64,000 nt of DNA from Chitinophaga sp. XS-30 (GTDB lineage: Bacteria; Bacteroidota; Bacteroidia; Chitinophagales; Chitinophagaceae): NCBI RefSeq assembly GCF_008086345.1, contig NZ_CP043006.1:866032-930031 (forward strand). The letters run 5' to 3'. Under the pieces are notes generated by a model. It ran no database searches. It was not told the DNA's origin and worked only from the letters and a program-made list of their open reading frames with translations. Positions 52,914 through 61,163 of the stretch are shown here, one piece after another (position 1 is the stretch's first letter; each line of letters begins with the position of its first letter). A program made the position numbers and the translations under genes.

Positions 52914-53762
52914 ATGTATAACCCCTTCGGTGAATCTGTATTGTTACATGACGGCTTATGTTTCCTGCTAAACGGGAAAGCGCTCTACTGGGCGGTATTC
53001 CTCATTGTTACCGGGGCTGTTGGCCTGTTCTTCTGGTGGAGGGAACGCCGGCTCAGGAAAAAGATACAGGCAAAGATGTCTGCCCAGCGCAGCTGGGCCG
53101 CGCTGGAGTTGCATGCACTGCAATCGCAGATGGACCCGCATTTTATTTTCAACAGCCTGAACGCCATTCATAGCTATATACTTTCCGCCAGAACAGAACA
53201 GGCCTCCTCCTACCTGACCCGCTTTTCGCGGCTGATGCGTATGACGATAGAGAACAGCGGCAGGGAATGGATCAGCCTGCAGGAAGAGATAGAGGGGCTG
53301 GAGCTTTACCTGCAACTGGAACAATTGCGTTTTGAAGGCCAGTTTGAATACAGCCTGCAACTGCAACCTGCGCTACAGGGCACACAGATACTGGTGCCGC
53401 CTTTTATCGTTCAGCCGTATTTGCAGAATGCCATCTGGCACCGCCTGCTGCAAAAGACGCCGGACAAAAAAGGCCGGCTGCGGATAGAGATCGGGCGAAA
53501 GGAAAATGAACTGTACATCCGGCTGGAAGACAATGGCATGCCCCGCCAGAGCGTATTTCACAGCTATCAGCAAAAGACCTCAGGCACCCGGGTAGCGGCG
53601 GAACGCCTCCTCTGGCTCAATGCCCGCTACCATACACATGCCACCATCAGCAGCGGACATCTGTACGACCAGCATCATAAAAGGACCGGCACCTATACGA
53701 TCATCCATCTGCCGGATGTTACTGCTGCCTCCCTGCCGCAGGAAGAGGAGATTTTTAAGTAA
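52914..53762 (+). CDS. LytS-type sensor histidine kinase with minimal sensor
   Basis: Kinase of 282 residues with a single membrane helix (about 24-42) and no periplasmic domain beyond about 22 residues. His76 in QMDPHFIFNSLNAI is the phosphoacceptor of the His_kinase (pfam06580) family; the HATPase module follows with QPYLQNAIWHRL and LEDNGMP. The N-terminus (MYNPFGESVLLHDG) looks like the tail of a longer sensor lost or reduced. It precedes its LytTR regulator by 9 bp. Confidence 0.88.
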   Translation: MYNPFGESVLLHDGLCFLLNGKALYWAVFLIVTGAVGLFFWWRERRLRKKIQAKMSAQRSWAALELHALQSQMDPHFIFNSLNAIHSYILSARTEQASSYLTRFSRLMRMTIENSGREWISLQEEIEGLELYLQLEQLRFEGQFEYSLQLQPALQGTQILVPPFIVQPYLQNAIWHRLLQKTPDKKGRLRIEIGRKENELYIRLEDNGMPRQSVFHSYQQKTSGTRVAAERLLWLNARYHTHATISSGHLYDQHHKRTGTYTIIHLPDVTAASLPQEEEIFK

Positions 53763-53771
53763 ATTCGAAGC

Positions 53772-54515
53772 ATGCAAGCCATTATCATTGATGATGAACA
53801 ACACTGTCGGGATGTATTGCAGATACTGCTGACCCGCCATTGCCCGGAGATCACGATCTCCGCCATATGCAACGGTGCGGAAGAAGGACTGCAGGCCATT
53901 GAACGGCATCACCCGCAGCTGGTTTTCCTGGATGTGGAAATGCCGGGCATGAATGGCTTCGAGATGCTGGAAAACTGTCCCCGCCGCAGCTTCGCCGTTA
54001 TCTTTACTACGGCATACGACCGCTATGCCATCAAGGCCATCCGCCATAGCGCCCTCGATTTTCTGCTGAAGCCGGTGGACAAGGAAGAACTGGTGCAGGC
54101 CGCACATAAAGCCCTCTCCCAGAACACCAATACCGCCTCCAAGGTAGACGCGCTCCTGCAATTCCTGCAGCAGCATATACAACCCAATGAAAGGATCGCA
54201 CTCCCCGCGGTGGACGGGCTGCGGATGATGCCGGTAAAGGATATCCTGTATTGCGAATCGGAAGGCGGCTATACCCGTGTATTCCTGCAGAGCCTGGGGA
54301 AACCCGTGCTGATCTGCCGGACGTTGAAAGAAGTGGAAGAAGTGCTGAGGGATAAAGGTTTCTTCAGAGTGCATAACAGCTTCCTCATCAACCTGGCATT
54401 CATGTACAAATACATCAAGGGAGACGGGGGAGAGATCATTATGACGGACGGGAAGAACATTCCCGTATCCCGGAACAGGAAACAGGACTTCCTGATGCGG
54501 ATAGAGAAATTGTAA
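53772..54515 (+). CDS. LytTR-family response regulator
   Basis: Response regulator of 247 residues: receiver domain 1-120 with Asp54 (LVFLDVEMPGMNG) and KPVDKEE, then a LytTR DNA-binding domain about 145-247 (IALPAVDGLRMMPVKDILYCE and FFRVHNSFLINLAFM). Partner of the LytS-type kinase just upstream. The gene ends 1 nt before the convergent batE stop. Confidence 0.94.
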   Translation: MQAIIIDDEQHCRDVLQILLTRHCPEITISAICNGAEEGLQAIERHHPQLVFLDVEMPGMNGFEMLENCPRRSFAVIFTTAYDRYAIKAIRHSALDFLLKPVDKEELVQAAHKALSQNTNTASKVDALLQFLQQHIQPNERIALPAVDGLRMMPVKDILYCESEGGYTRVFLQSLGKPVLICRTLKEVEEVLRDKGFFRVHNSFLINLAFMYKYIKGDGGEIIMTDGKNIPVSRNRKQDFLMRIEKL

Positions 54516-54516
54516 G

Positions 54517-55281
54517 CTACAGCTCCTTTACATCGGCCACGGCTATCCAGCCGGTTTTGCCATCCGCCAGTTCGATCTTGCAATATTCACTGGTGGCGTC
54601 CAGCAGGTGTACTTTAACCCCTTCCTGTGCGTCAAAGAGGTCTTTACCGCCATCATCCGGCGCGGCCTTTACCTTCACCGTTTTCAGCACGATGCCCACA
54701 CCGCTGTTATAAGCCTTGTTATGCATCCATACGGCCATGCTGAAATACCCGATGAAAAGCACTGCGAATGCGGTGGCGCTCCAGCGGATATACGGGTTGC
54801 CCTGAAAGCGGGGGATGAAGAAATATGCCATAGCGCCCGCACAACAGAGCCAGAACAGCACAATGGTGCCGATGGCCCATCCCGCGGCGGTATGCAGCTG
54901 CTGCCATTGCAGCCACCATCGTTCAAAAAATAACATGGGAAGGGATTCAATCGTATTATTCACCTGCAGGTTAGCCAGTTGCAGGTTATGCTCAATGGCG
55001 TCATCGCCGGGGTTCAGGTTCAGCGCTTTCTCAAAGCTGTACACCGCCATGCCGGTCTGATTGCTTTTGTAATAAGCATTGCCGGCATTGAAGTAAAGAT
55101 CGGCCACCTGGTAACCGGAATCGATCAGCTGCTGGTATTTTGCCGCCGCCGCCCGGTATTCCTGCTCCCGGTAAAGCTGGTTGGCTTCCCTGAACAGTGC
55201 GGTATCCTGTGCCTGAAGGGTAATGCAAGAAAGCAGGCATACAGCTGCCAGCATGATTGGTTGAATGAATGATCGCGTCAT
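54517..55281 (-). CDS. batE: BatE-type TPR protein
   Basis: Membrane protein of 254 residues with a signal peptide (1-24), TPR repeats (about 27-105: ANQLYREQEYRAAAAKYQQL and DLYFNAGNAYYKSNQTGMAV), two membrane helices (about 133-155 and 168-185) and a C-terminal SH3-like domain (about 195-254, WIAVADV). This matches BatE of the Bacteroides aerotolerance (Bat) family. It follows batD by 5 bp. The role of Bat proteins in oxygen tolerance is debated. Confidence 0.82.
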   Translation of the reverse strand: MTRSFIQPIMLAAVCLLSCITLQAQDTALFREANQLYREQEYRAAAAKYQQLIDSGYQVADLYFNAGNAYYKSNQTGMAVYSFEKALNLNPGDDAIEHNLQLANLQVNNTIESLPMLFFERWWLQWQQLHTAAGWAIGTIVLFWLCCAGAMAYFFIPRFQGNPYIRWSATAFAVLFIGYFSMAVWMHNKAYNSGVGIVLKTVKVKAAPDDGGKDLFDAQEGVKVHLLDATSEYCKIELADGKTGWIAVADVKEL

Positions 55282-55286
55282 AATCT

Positions 55287-57236
55287 TTATTTTGCGGACC
55301 GGCCTTTTAATTCATCTTCCAGTGAGCTGATCACTTCCACGGCTTCCTGGTATGCGTTCCGGCGGTGTTCGCTGCTGCCGGACGGGGCATACAGGGCCAT
55401 CTCGCAACGGTCTGTCAGTTCAAATAGCTTGCGCGTTGTTTCAGCATTGATCTGCAGCGCCTGCAACCTGTCCTGCACCACCTGTTTGCTCAACTCCGCC
55501 ATCGGGATCTTCAGCTTATGGCTGAGATAACCCCATGTGGCGCGGGAGGTTTCTTCATAGAAGGCCTTGTCTTTCCCCTCCTTCAGATAACGCGCCGCCA
55601 GTTCAAGGCGTTTCAGCGCGGCCTTGTTAGCGTGTTTATGCCGCAGTAATGCTGCATTGCTCTGCCGGAAAACCTGCTGCCTGCGGTAGACGGCCATGCC
55701 GGCCAATACCAGTAAAGGCAGTGCCAGCAGCACCCAGAACACCGGTTTGCCAAAGAAGAAGGGGCTCTGTTTGCTCCAGTGCTGCCCGGACGTGCGGATG
55801 TCCGCCAGTTGCGTGTTCCCGAAATCCTCTTTTTCTTTCTTCGTCTGTTTGCCGGCAATGATATGCAGGGGGAAAGCAGAGGACTGCAGCGTTTTATAAG
55901 CATTCGCCGCCGGATCGAAATAAGAGAACTCCACAGGCGGCAAGGTGAAATTACCTTTCTCCTGCGGCATCAGCACATACTGGAACTGGCGCGTTCCGCT
56001 CAGCGGATTGCTGTTCCTGTCAATTTTATCGGAAACGGAGGGATCATATTTTTCAAATGCCGGTGGTATGTTGAGCGGCGGTGCATTCAGCAGGTTCACA
56101 TTTCCCTGCCCGGTGATCCCTACCTTCAGGGTGATCGCATCATCCGTGCTCAGGTCCGTTTTATCCACTGTAGCCGTCATCCTGAAATTACCGACCGCGC
56201 CATTGAAGCTGGCCGGGCGACCTTCTGCCGGCAGCGGTTTTACCGTTACCTTGACGGTGGGACTTTGGATCTTGTACGGCACCACTTCATACTGCGGTCT
56301 GGCGAAGGCATCTTCAAAGAAAGGATCATCGAAGGGATTGGCGCCGCCGAAGGCATCCCGGAAAAAGGGATCGTTGAACGGGTCATTGGCGGGCCGTTTT
56401 CTGCGGTTGACGCTGACCAGATGCACCTGGTTGTCCACCTCCGCAGGGTCCAGCTCCAGCACGCCGCTCTGCAGCGGGAACAGTAAGGTCTTCCGGATGA
56501 TAAACACCTTGAAAGGCACACCGTTCACCATTTCCTCCGTTGCCTGCGGCGGATTGGGCAGGTCGATATCCTTTGCGGAGAACCCTTTGAAGGCAGGCAC
56601 TTTTGTTACGCTGGAATTCGTGGGCAGGCGGGTGTACAATTTATAGGTGGCGGTGAGCTGTTCCCCTTCATATACCGTGGTTTTGTCCACATCCACTTTT
56701 ACAAAGATATTCTTCCGCAGTTTTTCCTTTACATCTTCACCCGGGCGAAGCACACCGGGTTGCGATTCCCCACGGTCCGGGTACGCTCTGCGCGGCGCCG
56801 GCTGCTGGCGTTGCGGCGGAAGCTGCGAACCTTCGCCACCTTTCACCACCTCGATATTCACGGGATTGCTTTTCACGATCCTGCCGTCTACCCGCGCGGT
56901 AGCGCCGGGAATGGTAAAAGAACCGGCTTGTTTCGGTTGCAGTACATAACTGAAAGCGATGTAAGTGGATGCGCGGCCGTTGATGATGGAACTGCCCTGC
57001 ATCTGCTGCTGGCCCTGCACGATGTTGAACCCTTTGAATTCGGGAGGATTGAAAGCGCTGAGATTGACAGGATTCTCAATCAGGAATTGTATCCTGACCA
57101 GTTCATCCAGCGCAATGGTATTTGAATTTACAGCAGCCGTGAACCGGAACTCCTGGGCATTCGCCATAACGGCTACACAACAGGTCAGCAGGAGTGTGCA
57201 AACAGATCTTTTAAAATTGGCAGTAATAACCTTCAT
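55287..57236 (-). CDS. batD: BatD-type membrane protein
   Basis: Large inner-membrane protein of 649 residues from the ATG at 57236 (an in-frame ATG at 57257 adds 7 residues). Signal peptide (about 8-28), then a long periplasmic region of repeated beta-sandwich domains (about 30-480, with FEKYDPSVSDKID and GTRQFQYVLMPQEKGNFTLPPVEFSYFDP), one membrane helix (about 505-525) and a cytoplasmic helical tail (about 540-649). This is the BatD/DUF11-type organisation. The usual moxR-batA-batB-batC genes are not adjacent. A TAAATTTG box lies at 57245-57252 (minus strand). Confidence 0.87.
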   Translation of the reverse strand: MKVITANFKRSVCTLLLTCCVAVMANAQEFRFTAAVNSNTIALDELVRIQFLIENPVNLSAFNPPEFKGFNIVQGQQQMQGSSIINGRASTYIAFSYVLQPKQAGSFTIPGATARVDGRIVKSNPVNIEVVKGGEGSQLPPQRQQPAPRRAYPDRGESQPGVLRPGEDVKEKLRKNIFVKVDVDKTTVYEGEQLTATYKLYTRLPTNSSVTKVPAFKGFSAKDIDLPNPPQATEEMVNGVPFKVFIIRKTLLFPLQSGVLELDPAEVDNQVHLVSVNRRKRPANDPFNDPFFRDAFGGANPFDDPFFEDAFARPQYEVVPYKIQSPTVKVTVKPLPAEGRPASFNGAVGNFRMTATVDKTDLSTDDAITLKVGITGQGNVNLLNAPPLNIPPAFEKYDPSVSDKIDRNSNPLSGTRQFQYVLMPQEKGNFTLPPVEFSYFDPAANAYKTLQSSAFPLHIIAGKQTKKEKEDFGNTQLADIRTSGQHWSKQSPFFFGKPVFWVLLALPLLVLAGMAVYRRQQVFRQSNAALLRHKHANKAALKRLELAARYLKEGKDKAFYEETSRATWGYLSHKLKIPMAELSKQVVQDRLQALQINAETTRKLFELTDRCEMALYAPSGSSEHRRNAYQEAVEVISSLEDELKGRSAK

Positions 57237-57332
57237 CCTGGAAACAAATTTAACCAAAGCGCCCGGCGCAGCCTTTCTATGCTCGTTAAAAGTTAGTTAA
57301 AAATAGGCTCAAATTAGCCACTGGAAAGGATT

Positions 57333-58043
57333 TCATTCGAAATCACCCAACATGGGCCGCATCAGTATATCTTCCACAACAGCCTGTTTGCTAAGGGTAT
57401 AGGCGGCCCAGATCATGGCCGATACGTCAGCGGGCTCCATCAGGCGGTCCTCCGGCCCGCTGAACCCCTCCCACGAAGCGGTAAGCGTGGGGCCGGGACT
57501 AATGGAAGTGACTTTCACGTTAAAAGGCTTCATCTCTTCCCGCAGATTTTTGGAGAACCCCAGCAGCGCAAACTTTGTGATGCTGTATGAACCCCCATTG
57601 GGATATGCTTTGTGGCTGGCAGTGGAACAGAGGTTGAAAATATGCCCCCTGCGGGCTTCCTGCATAGCCGGCAGCAGTTGCCGCGTGAGATGATAAGCGC
57701 TGTAAACGTTCACATTCATCATTTTCTCCAGATGCCCGTCCGCTTCCTCATGCACCGCCCCCGGTACAAAAATGCCGGCGTTGTTCACCAGGATGTCCGC
57801 TGCAGGGCCGAGCTCCTCCTGAATTTTACGGGCAAATGCCAGCACTTCCGCTTTCACGCCCATATCCACCACTTCCGCCAGCACTTTCGCCCCGGCCCGC
57901 TGCGCTTCTATCGCAGCCTTCGCAACGGCAAGCGCCGCCGCATTCCGCGCACATATGGCAATATCAAAACCTTCCGCCGCCAGCTTTTCCGCTATGGCAC
58001 GGCCGATTCCCTTACTGGCTCCTGTTATGACTGCATACTTCAT
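57333..58043 (-). CDS. Short-chain dehydrogenase/reductase (SDR), classical type
   Basis: NAD(P)-dependent enzyme of 236 residues. TGASKGIG (7-14), NNAG (87-90), Ser140, Tyr153 and Lys157 (YSITK) are present. ARN after the second strand suggests an NADP preference. It resembles 3-ketoacyl-ACP reductase-like and YdfG-like proteins; substrate unknown. Upstream of batD on the same strand, 96 bp away; no shared function is evident. Confidence 0.87.
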   Translation of the reverse strand: MKYAVITGASKGIGRAIAEKLAAEGFDIAICARNAAALAVAKAAIEAQRAGAKVLAEVVDMGVKAEVLAFARKIQEELGPAADILVNNAGIFVPGAVHEEADGHLEKMMNVNVYSAYHLTRQLLPAMQEARRGHIFNLCSTASHKAYPNGGSYSITKFALLGFSKNLREEMKPFNVKVTSISPGPTLTASWEGFSGPEDRLMEPADVSAMIWAAYTLSKQAVVEDILMRPMLGDFE

Positions 58044-58147
58044 GCTGTTCTTTTATTGTTATAAACACATAAAAATAAGCTGTGCGAACGAAAACCGGAA
58101 AAAACGTTAAAACTACGTTACGCCGGGCAGTTCTGGCACAGTTGTCG

Positions 58148-58155
58148 TACTTTTG
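58148..58155 (+). promoter_or_regulatory. -7 box for the YjjG-type gene
   Basis: TACTTTTG, matching TAnnTTTG, 25 bp before the ATG at 58181. No clear -33. Confidence 0.5.
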
Positions 58156-58180
58156 TTATTGTAAGCACTGTGGCACCATT

Positions 58181-58876
58181 ATGAGATACAAGCATATTTT
58201 TTTCGATCTGGATCATACCCTTTGGGATTTTGAGGCCAACGCCATCGCAACACTGCAGGAACTTTATGAGGAACATTCGCTGGAAAGCCTGGGGATACCC
58301 TCGTTTGACAAATTCTACGCGTCTTATTCCGTTATCAACGATAAACTGTGGGACCGCTTCCGGAAAGGATTCATCAACCGGCAGGAACTGCGTACCAAAC
58401 GTTTCAGCCTGACCTTCCTGGATTTCAGGATCTGCAACGATAAAGTGTGCCATGACCTCGGTATGCGCTTCCTGGAAGTGCTGCCTACCAAAACGGCCCT
58501 TTTCCCGCACACCACCCATGTGCTGGATTACCTCCGCGAAAAAGACTACCCCATCCATATCATTACAAACGGCTTTGAGGAAACGCAAAAGCTGAAGATG
58601 GCACATTCCGGCATACAGCATTACTTCACGCATATCATCACCTCCGAGACCTGCGGAAGGCTGAAGCCGCACCGCGAGATCTTCGATTATGCGGTGAACC
58701 TGGCTTCCACGAAGCATGAGGAAAGCATCATGATCGGCGATACGCTGGATGTAGATATCCTCGGCGCGCAGGAAGCGGGCATGGACCAGGTGTATTTTGC
58801 GCCGGATAAAGTACAGGAAGGAGTGAAGCCCACTTATACGATCAGGTGTTTGCAGGAATTGAAGGAGATATTGTAA
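58181..58876 (+). CDS. yjjG: YjjG-type pyrimidine nucleotidase (HAD superfamily)
   Basis: HAD phosphatase of 231 residues that probably dephosphorylates non-canonical pyrimidine nucleotides. Motif I FFDLDHTLWDFEAN (Asp9 and Asp11), motif II IITNGF (about 125-130), motif III lysine in RLKPHREIF, motif IV MIGDTLDVDILGA. DLDHTLWDFE is characteristic of the YjjG subgroup. The ATG at 58181 is chosen because the promoter box lies upstream of it; the frame is open to 58082. Confidence 0.85.
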   Translation: MRYKHIFFDLDHTLWDFEANAIATLQELYEEHSLESLGIPSFDKFYASYSVINDKLWDRFRKGFINRQELRTKRFSLTFLDFRICNDKVCHDLGMRFLEVLPTKTALFPHTTHVLDYLREKDYPIHIITNGFEETQKLKMAHSGIQHYFTHIITSETCGRLKPHREIFDYAVNLASTKHEESIMIGDTLDVDILGAQEAGMDQVYFAPDKVQEGVKPTYTIRCLQELKEIL

Positions 58877-58945
58877 GTAAAGGGGAAGCGCCTGTCCCGT
58901 TAATTTCCCGTGCAAACTTCAGCTGTGCCGCGACTACCAGCCTCT

Positions 58946-59010
58946 CATCAGGTACCCGAATAAAAAGAGGGTATATCGTACTTGACACACCCTCCTTTGG
59001 ATATCTTTTT
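58946..59010 (-). terminator. Hairpin element with conserved flanks after a small gene (copy B)
   Basis: On the minus strand, 8 nt after the stop of the 59018-59236 gene: AAAAAGATATCC, a stem GAGGGT/ACCCTC with an inner part-paired loop, T-rich TTTTTATT, then CGGGTACCTGATG. The 12-nt leader and 19-nt tail match copy A at 8209-8266 exactly while the stem differs. The T-run is better here, so termination is likely. Confidence 0.65.
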
Positions 59011-59017
59011 TCAATCT

Positions 59018-59236
59018 TTATTTTTCCGTTTCGACCGGTTTTGCATTGGCCGACCTCATGGTTGCTGCTTTTGAAGGCATGCAGCAGGATTTGCCGATTG
59101 CGGAACTATCCCCGTCATTACAGGTCACCGTTTCTTTCTTCGTTACCGGCGCATTTTCAGCTGGTTTTCGCTGTGCGGCTATGATCACACAGGTTAGTAA
59201 TACCAGCACTGCAAATCCCAACAAAAATTTTTTCAT
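59018..59236 (-). CDS. Small membrane-anchored or exported Cys-containing protein
   Basis: Protein of 72 residues from the ATG at 59236: hydrophobic N-terminal segment (about 3-21), a Lys/Glu linker and a Cys-rich part CNDGDSSAIGKSCCMPSKAA (about 39-58) with three cysteines. It could be a small metal- or redox-binding envelope protein; no family is recognised. It is bounded by the conserved hairpin element on one side and psd on the other. Confidence 0.5.
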   Translation of the reverse strand: MKKFLLGFAVLVLLTCVIIAAQRKPAENAPVTKKETVTCNDGDSSAIGKSCCMPSKAATMRSANAKPVETEK

Positions 59237-59284
59237 CACTGATTATAACAGGTTAAAAAATGAAGCAGGCTGAAGGTATGGTAT

Positions 59285-59941
59285 TTACCCCAGCTTCGCA
59301 ATCACCGTTTGCCCGCCTCTCACGGTCTGCTGCAACTGCACATCCACTTTGGTGCCAACGGGCAGGTAGATGTCCACACGGGAGCCGAATTTGATAAAGC
59401 CCATTTCGTCGTTCTGTTTTACCTGCATACCGGCTTTGAGATAATTGACGATCCTCCGGGCGAGGGCGCCGGCAATCTGCCGTACCAGTATTTCCTGCGT
59501 GCCGTTGCCGATCACCACGGTATGACGCTCGTTTTCGGTGGATGATTTCGGGTGCCAGGCCACGAGGTATTTGCCGGCATGGTACTGGCTGAGTTTTACC
59601 TCCCCACTGATCGGGTTCCTGTTCACATGCACATTGGCCGGGCTCATAAAAATGGATACCTGCAGGCGTTTGTCTTTGAAATATTCCGTTTCCACCGTTT
59701 CTTCGATCACCACTACCCGTCCGTCCGCCGGAGCGATCACCAGCTGTTCATTCAGGGTATGCTGGCGTTTGGGAATGCGGAAAAAGGAAACGATGAACAG
59801 GAAGAACACCAGGGAAAAACCCAGAACGGTCCAAAAAAGCACCGGCGATCCGGGCAGGAAATAAAATATCGCGCCATTGATCAGCGCCAGCAGTATAAAG
59901 GTCAGGGTAATAGTGGCTGTTCCCTCACGGTGGATAGTCAT
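59285..59941 (-). CDS. psd: Phosphatidylserine decarboxylase proenzyme
   Basis: Makes phosphatidylethanolamine from phosphatidylserine. The 218-residue protein is the short, archaeal-type PSD: membrane segments near 10-30 and 33-53, SIFMSPANVHVNRNP (96-110) and the self-cleavage site Gly186-Ser187 in FGSRVD, whose Ser gives the pyruvoyl group. Last gene of the CPBP-DUF2007-cdsA-psd group on the minus strand. Confidence 0.92.
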   Translation of the reverse strand: MTIHREGTATITLTFILLALINGAIFYFLPGSPVLFWTVLGFSLVFFLFIVSFFRIPKRQHTLNEQLVIAPADGRVVVIEETVETEYFKDKRLQVSIFMSPANVHVNRNPISGEVKLSQYHAGKYLVAWHPKSSTENERHTVVIGNGTQEILVRQIAGALARRIVNYLKAGMQVKQNDEMGFIKFGSRVDIYLPVGTKVDVQLQQTVRGGQTVIAKLG

Positions 59942-60005
59942 TGTTCTGTTTTATGATGTTAAGTTCGGCACGAAGTTATGAAGAAAATGCGGGATGTGTT
60001 TTCTG

Positions 60006-60890
60006 TTATGCAATAAAGAGCCTGGCATAGATCCAGGCAAAAGGAGCAGCTACCAGCAGGGAATCGAACCGGTCCAGAAACCCGCCGTGCCCGGGCATGA
60101 TGCTTCCGGAGTCTTTAATGCCGGCCAGGCGTTTCAGGCGGGACTCCAGCAGGTCTCCCGCCGTTCCAAACAGCGCTGCTATGCAGGCCAGCCCGATCCA
60201 GTGAGGCCAGTGCAACCACTGATCGCCCCAAAAATAGCCGAAAACACCAGCCGCGGTGATCGCCAGCACCATCCCGCCGACTGTTCCTTCAATGGTCTTT
60301 TTCGGGGAGATGGAGGGAAAGAACGGCGTACGGCCGATCAGGGAGCCTACGATATAGGCCATCGTATCATTGATCCAGATAAAAATGATCAGCAGGAGCG
60401 GAATGAGATAACCGTATCCCCGGTGAACAATGGTATGCCATCCGGGTACAACACCACCTTCGTATAAACGCAGATCCACGATCAAACTTAACGGAGCGGT
60501 CACATATAACAGGCCGAGCAGCGAATACCCGATAGTCTTCAGCGAGAAGTTACGGCTCATCAGTATCTCGCCCAACGGCAGCAGGAGAATGAAAATAAAG
60601 GCCATCACCCAGCCGATCTCCCCCAGTGAAACACCACAGCCGGCAAAATGCTGGTCCGTTACCGCCATCATCATCGCGCAACCGGCAACCAGCACGCCAT
60701 AGCGGTGCCAGGCAGACACTTCACTGTATTCCGCATCGATCTGGCGAACCAGCCGGAAGTACTCCTGCAGGGCAAAAAAATTGATCAGAAAAAAAAGAAG
60801 GAAAAATGACAGCTCATTCCACAGGATGCCCCCGAGCATGATGGCAACAAAAAAAAGGGCAGTAACGGTACGCGTGACGAATGTCTTCAT
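60006..60890 (-). CDS. cdsA: Phosphatidate cytidylyltransferase
   Basis: Integral membrane enzyme of 294 residues converting phosphatidate and CTP to CDP-diacylglycerol, the precursor of membrane phospholipids. About eight helices and the C-terminal signature IKDSGSIMPGHGGFLDRFDS (about 258-277), including the metal-binding Asp residues, identify it. It is upstream of psd, and both feed phospholipid synthesis. Confidence 0.94.
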   Translation of the reverse strand: MKTFVTRTVTALFFVAIMLGGILWNELSFFLLFFLINFFALQEYFRLVRQIDAEYSEVSAWHRYGVLVAGCAMMMAVTDQHFAGCGVSLGEIGWVMAFIFILLLPLGEILMSRNFSLKTIGYSLLGLLYVTAPLSLIVDLRLYEGGVVPGWHTIVHRGYGYLIPLLLIIFIWINDTMAYIVGSLIGRTPFFPSISPKKTIEGTVGGMVLAITAAGVFGYFWGDQWLHWPHWIGLACIAALFGTAGDLLESRLKRLAGIKDSGSIMPGHGGFLDRFDSLLVAAPFAWIYARLFIA

Positions 60891-60920
60891 GCTTGACTAC
60901 GATGTTGAACCGGCGTAAAG

Positions 60921-61160
60921 CTACACATTGTTTTCCACGTTACCAGCCTGCCCGCTGCCTGCCGCGATCAGTTCTTTTGCCTTCGTTTCGTTGGACTGGT
61001 GCACATACACCTCGTCCATACCGGGCAGCATGGTCACAAAAGACGAATCCTGCCGGTTGACCACCACGGCCTCGATCTCATTTTCAAGCAACATTCCCTT
61101 GATGATCTCCGCTTCGTAGGAGACGTTGCTCCCATAAACTTTCACCCAATCTTTTTCCAT
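60921..61160 (-). CDS. DUF2007-family small protein
   Basis: Cytoplasmic protein of 79 residues with a ferredoxin-like DUF2007 pattern: WVKVYGSNVSYEAEIIKGML (5-24) then EIEAVVVNRQDSSF and VYVHQSNETKAKELI. Proposed as a signalling or PII-like domain; function unknown. It is 3 bp after the CPBP protease gene and 30 bp before cdsA, a gene order common in Bacteroidota. Confidence 0.85.
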   Translation of the reverse strand: MEKDWVKVYGSNVSYEAEIIKGMLLENEIEAVVVNRQDSSFVTMLPGMDEVYVHQSNETKAKELIAAGSGQAGNVENNV

Positions 61161-61163
61161 ATA

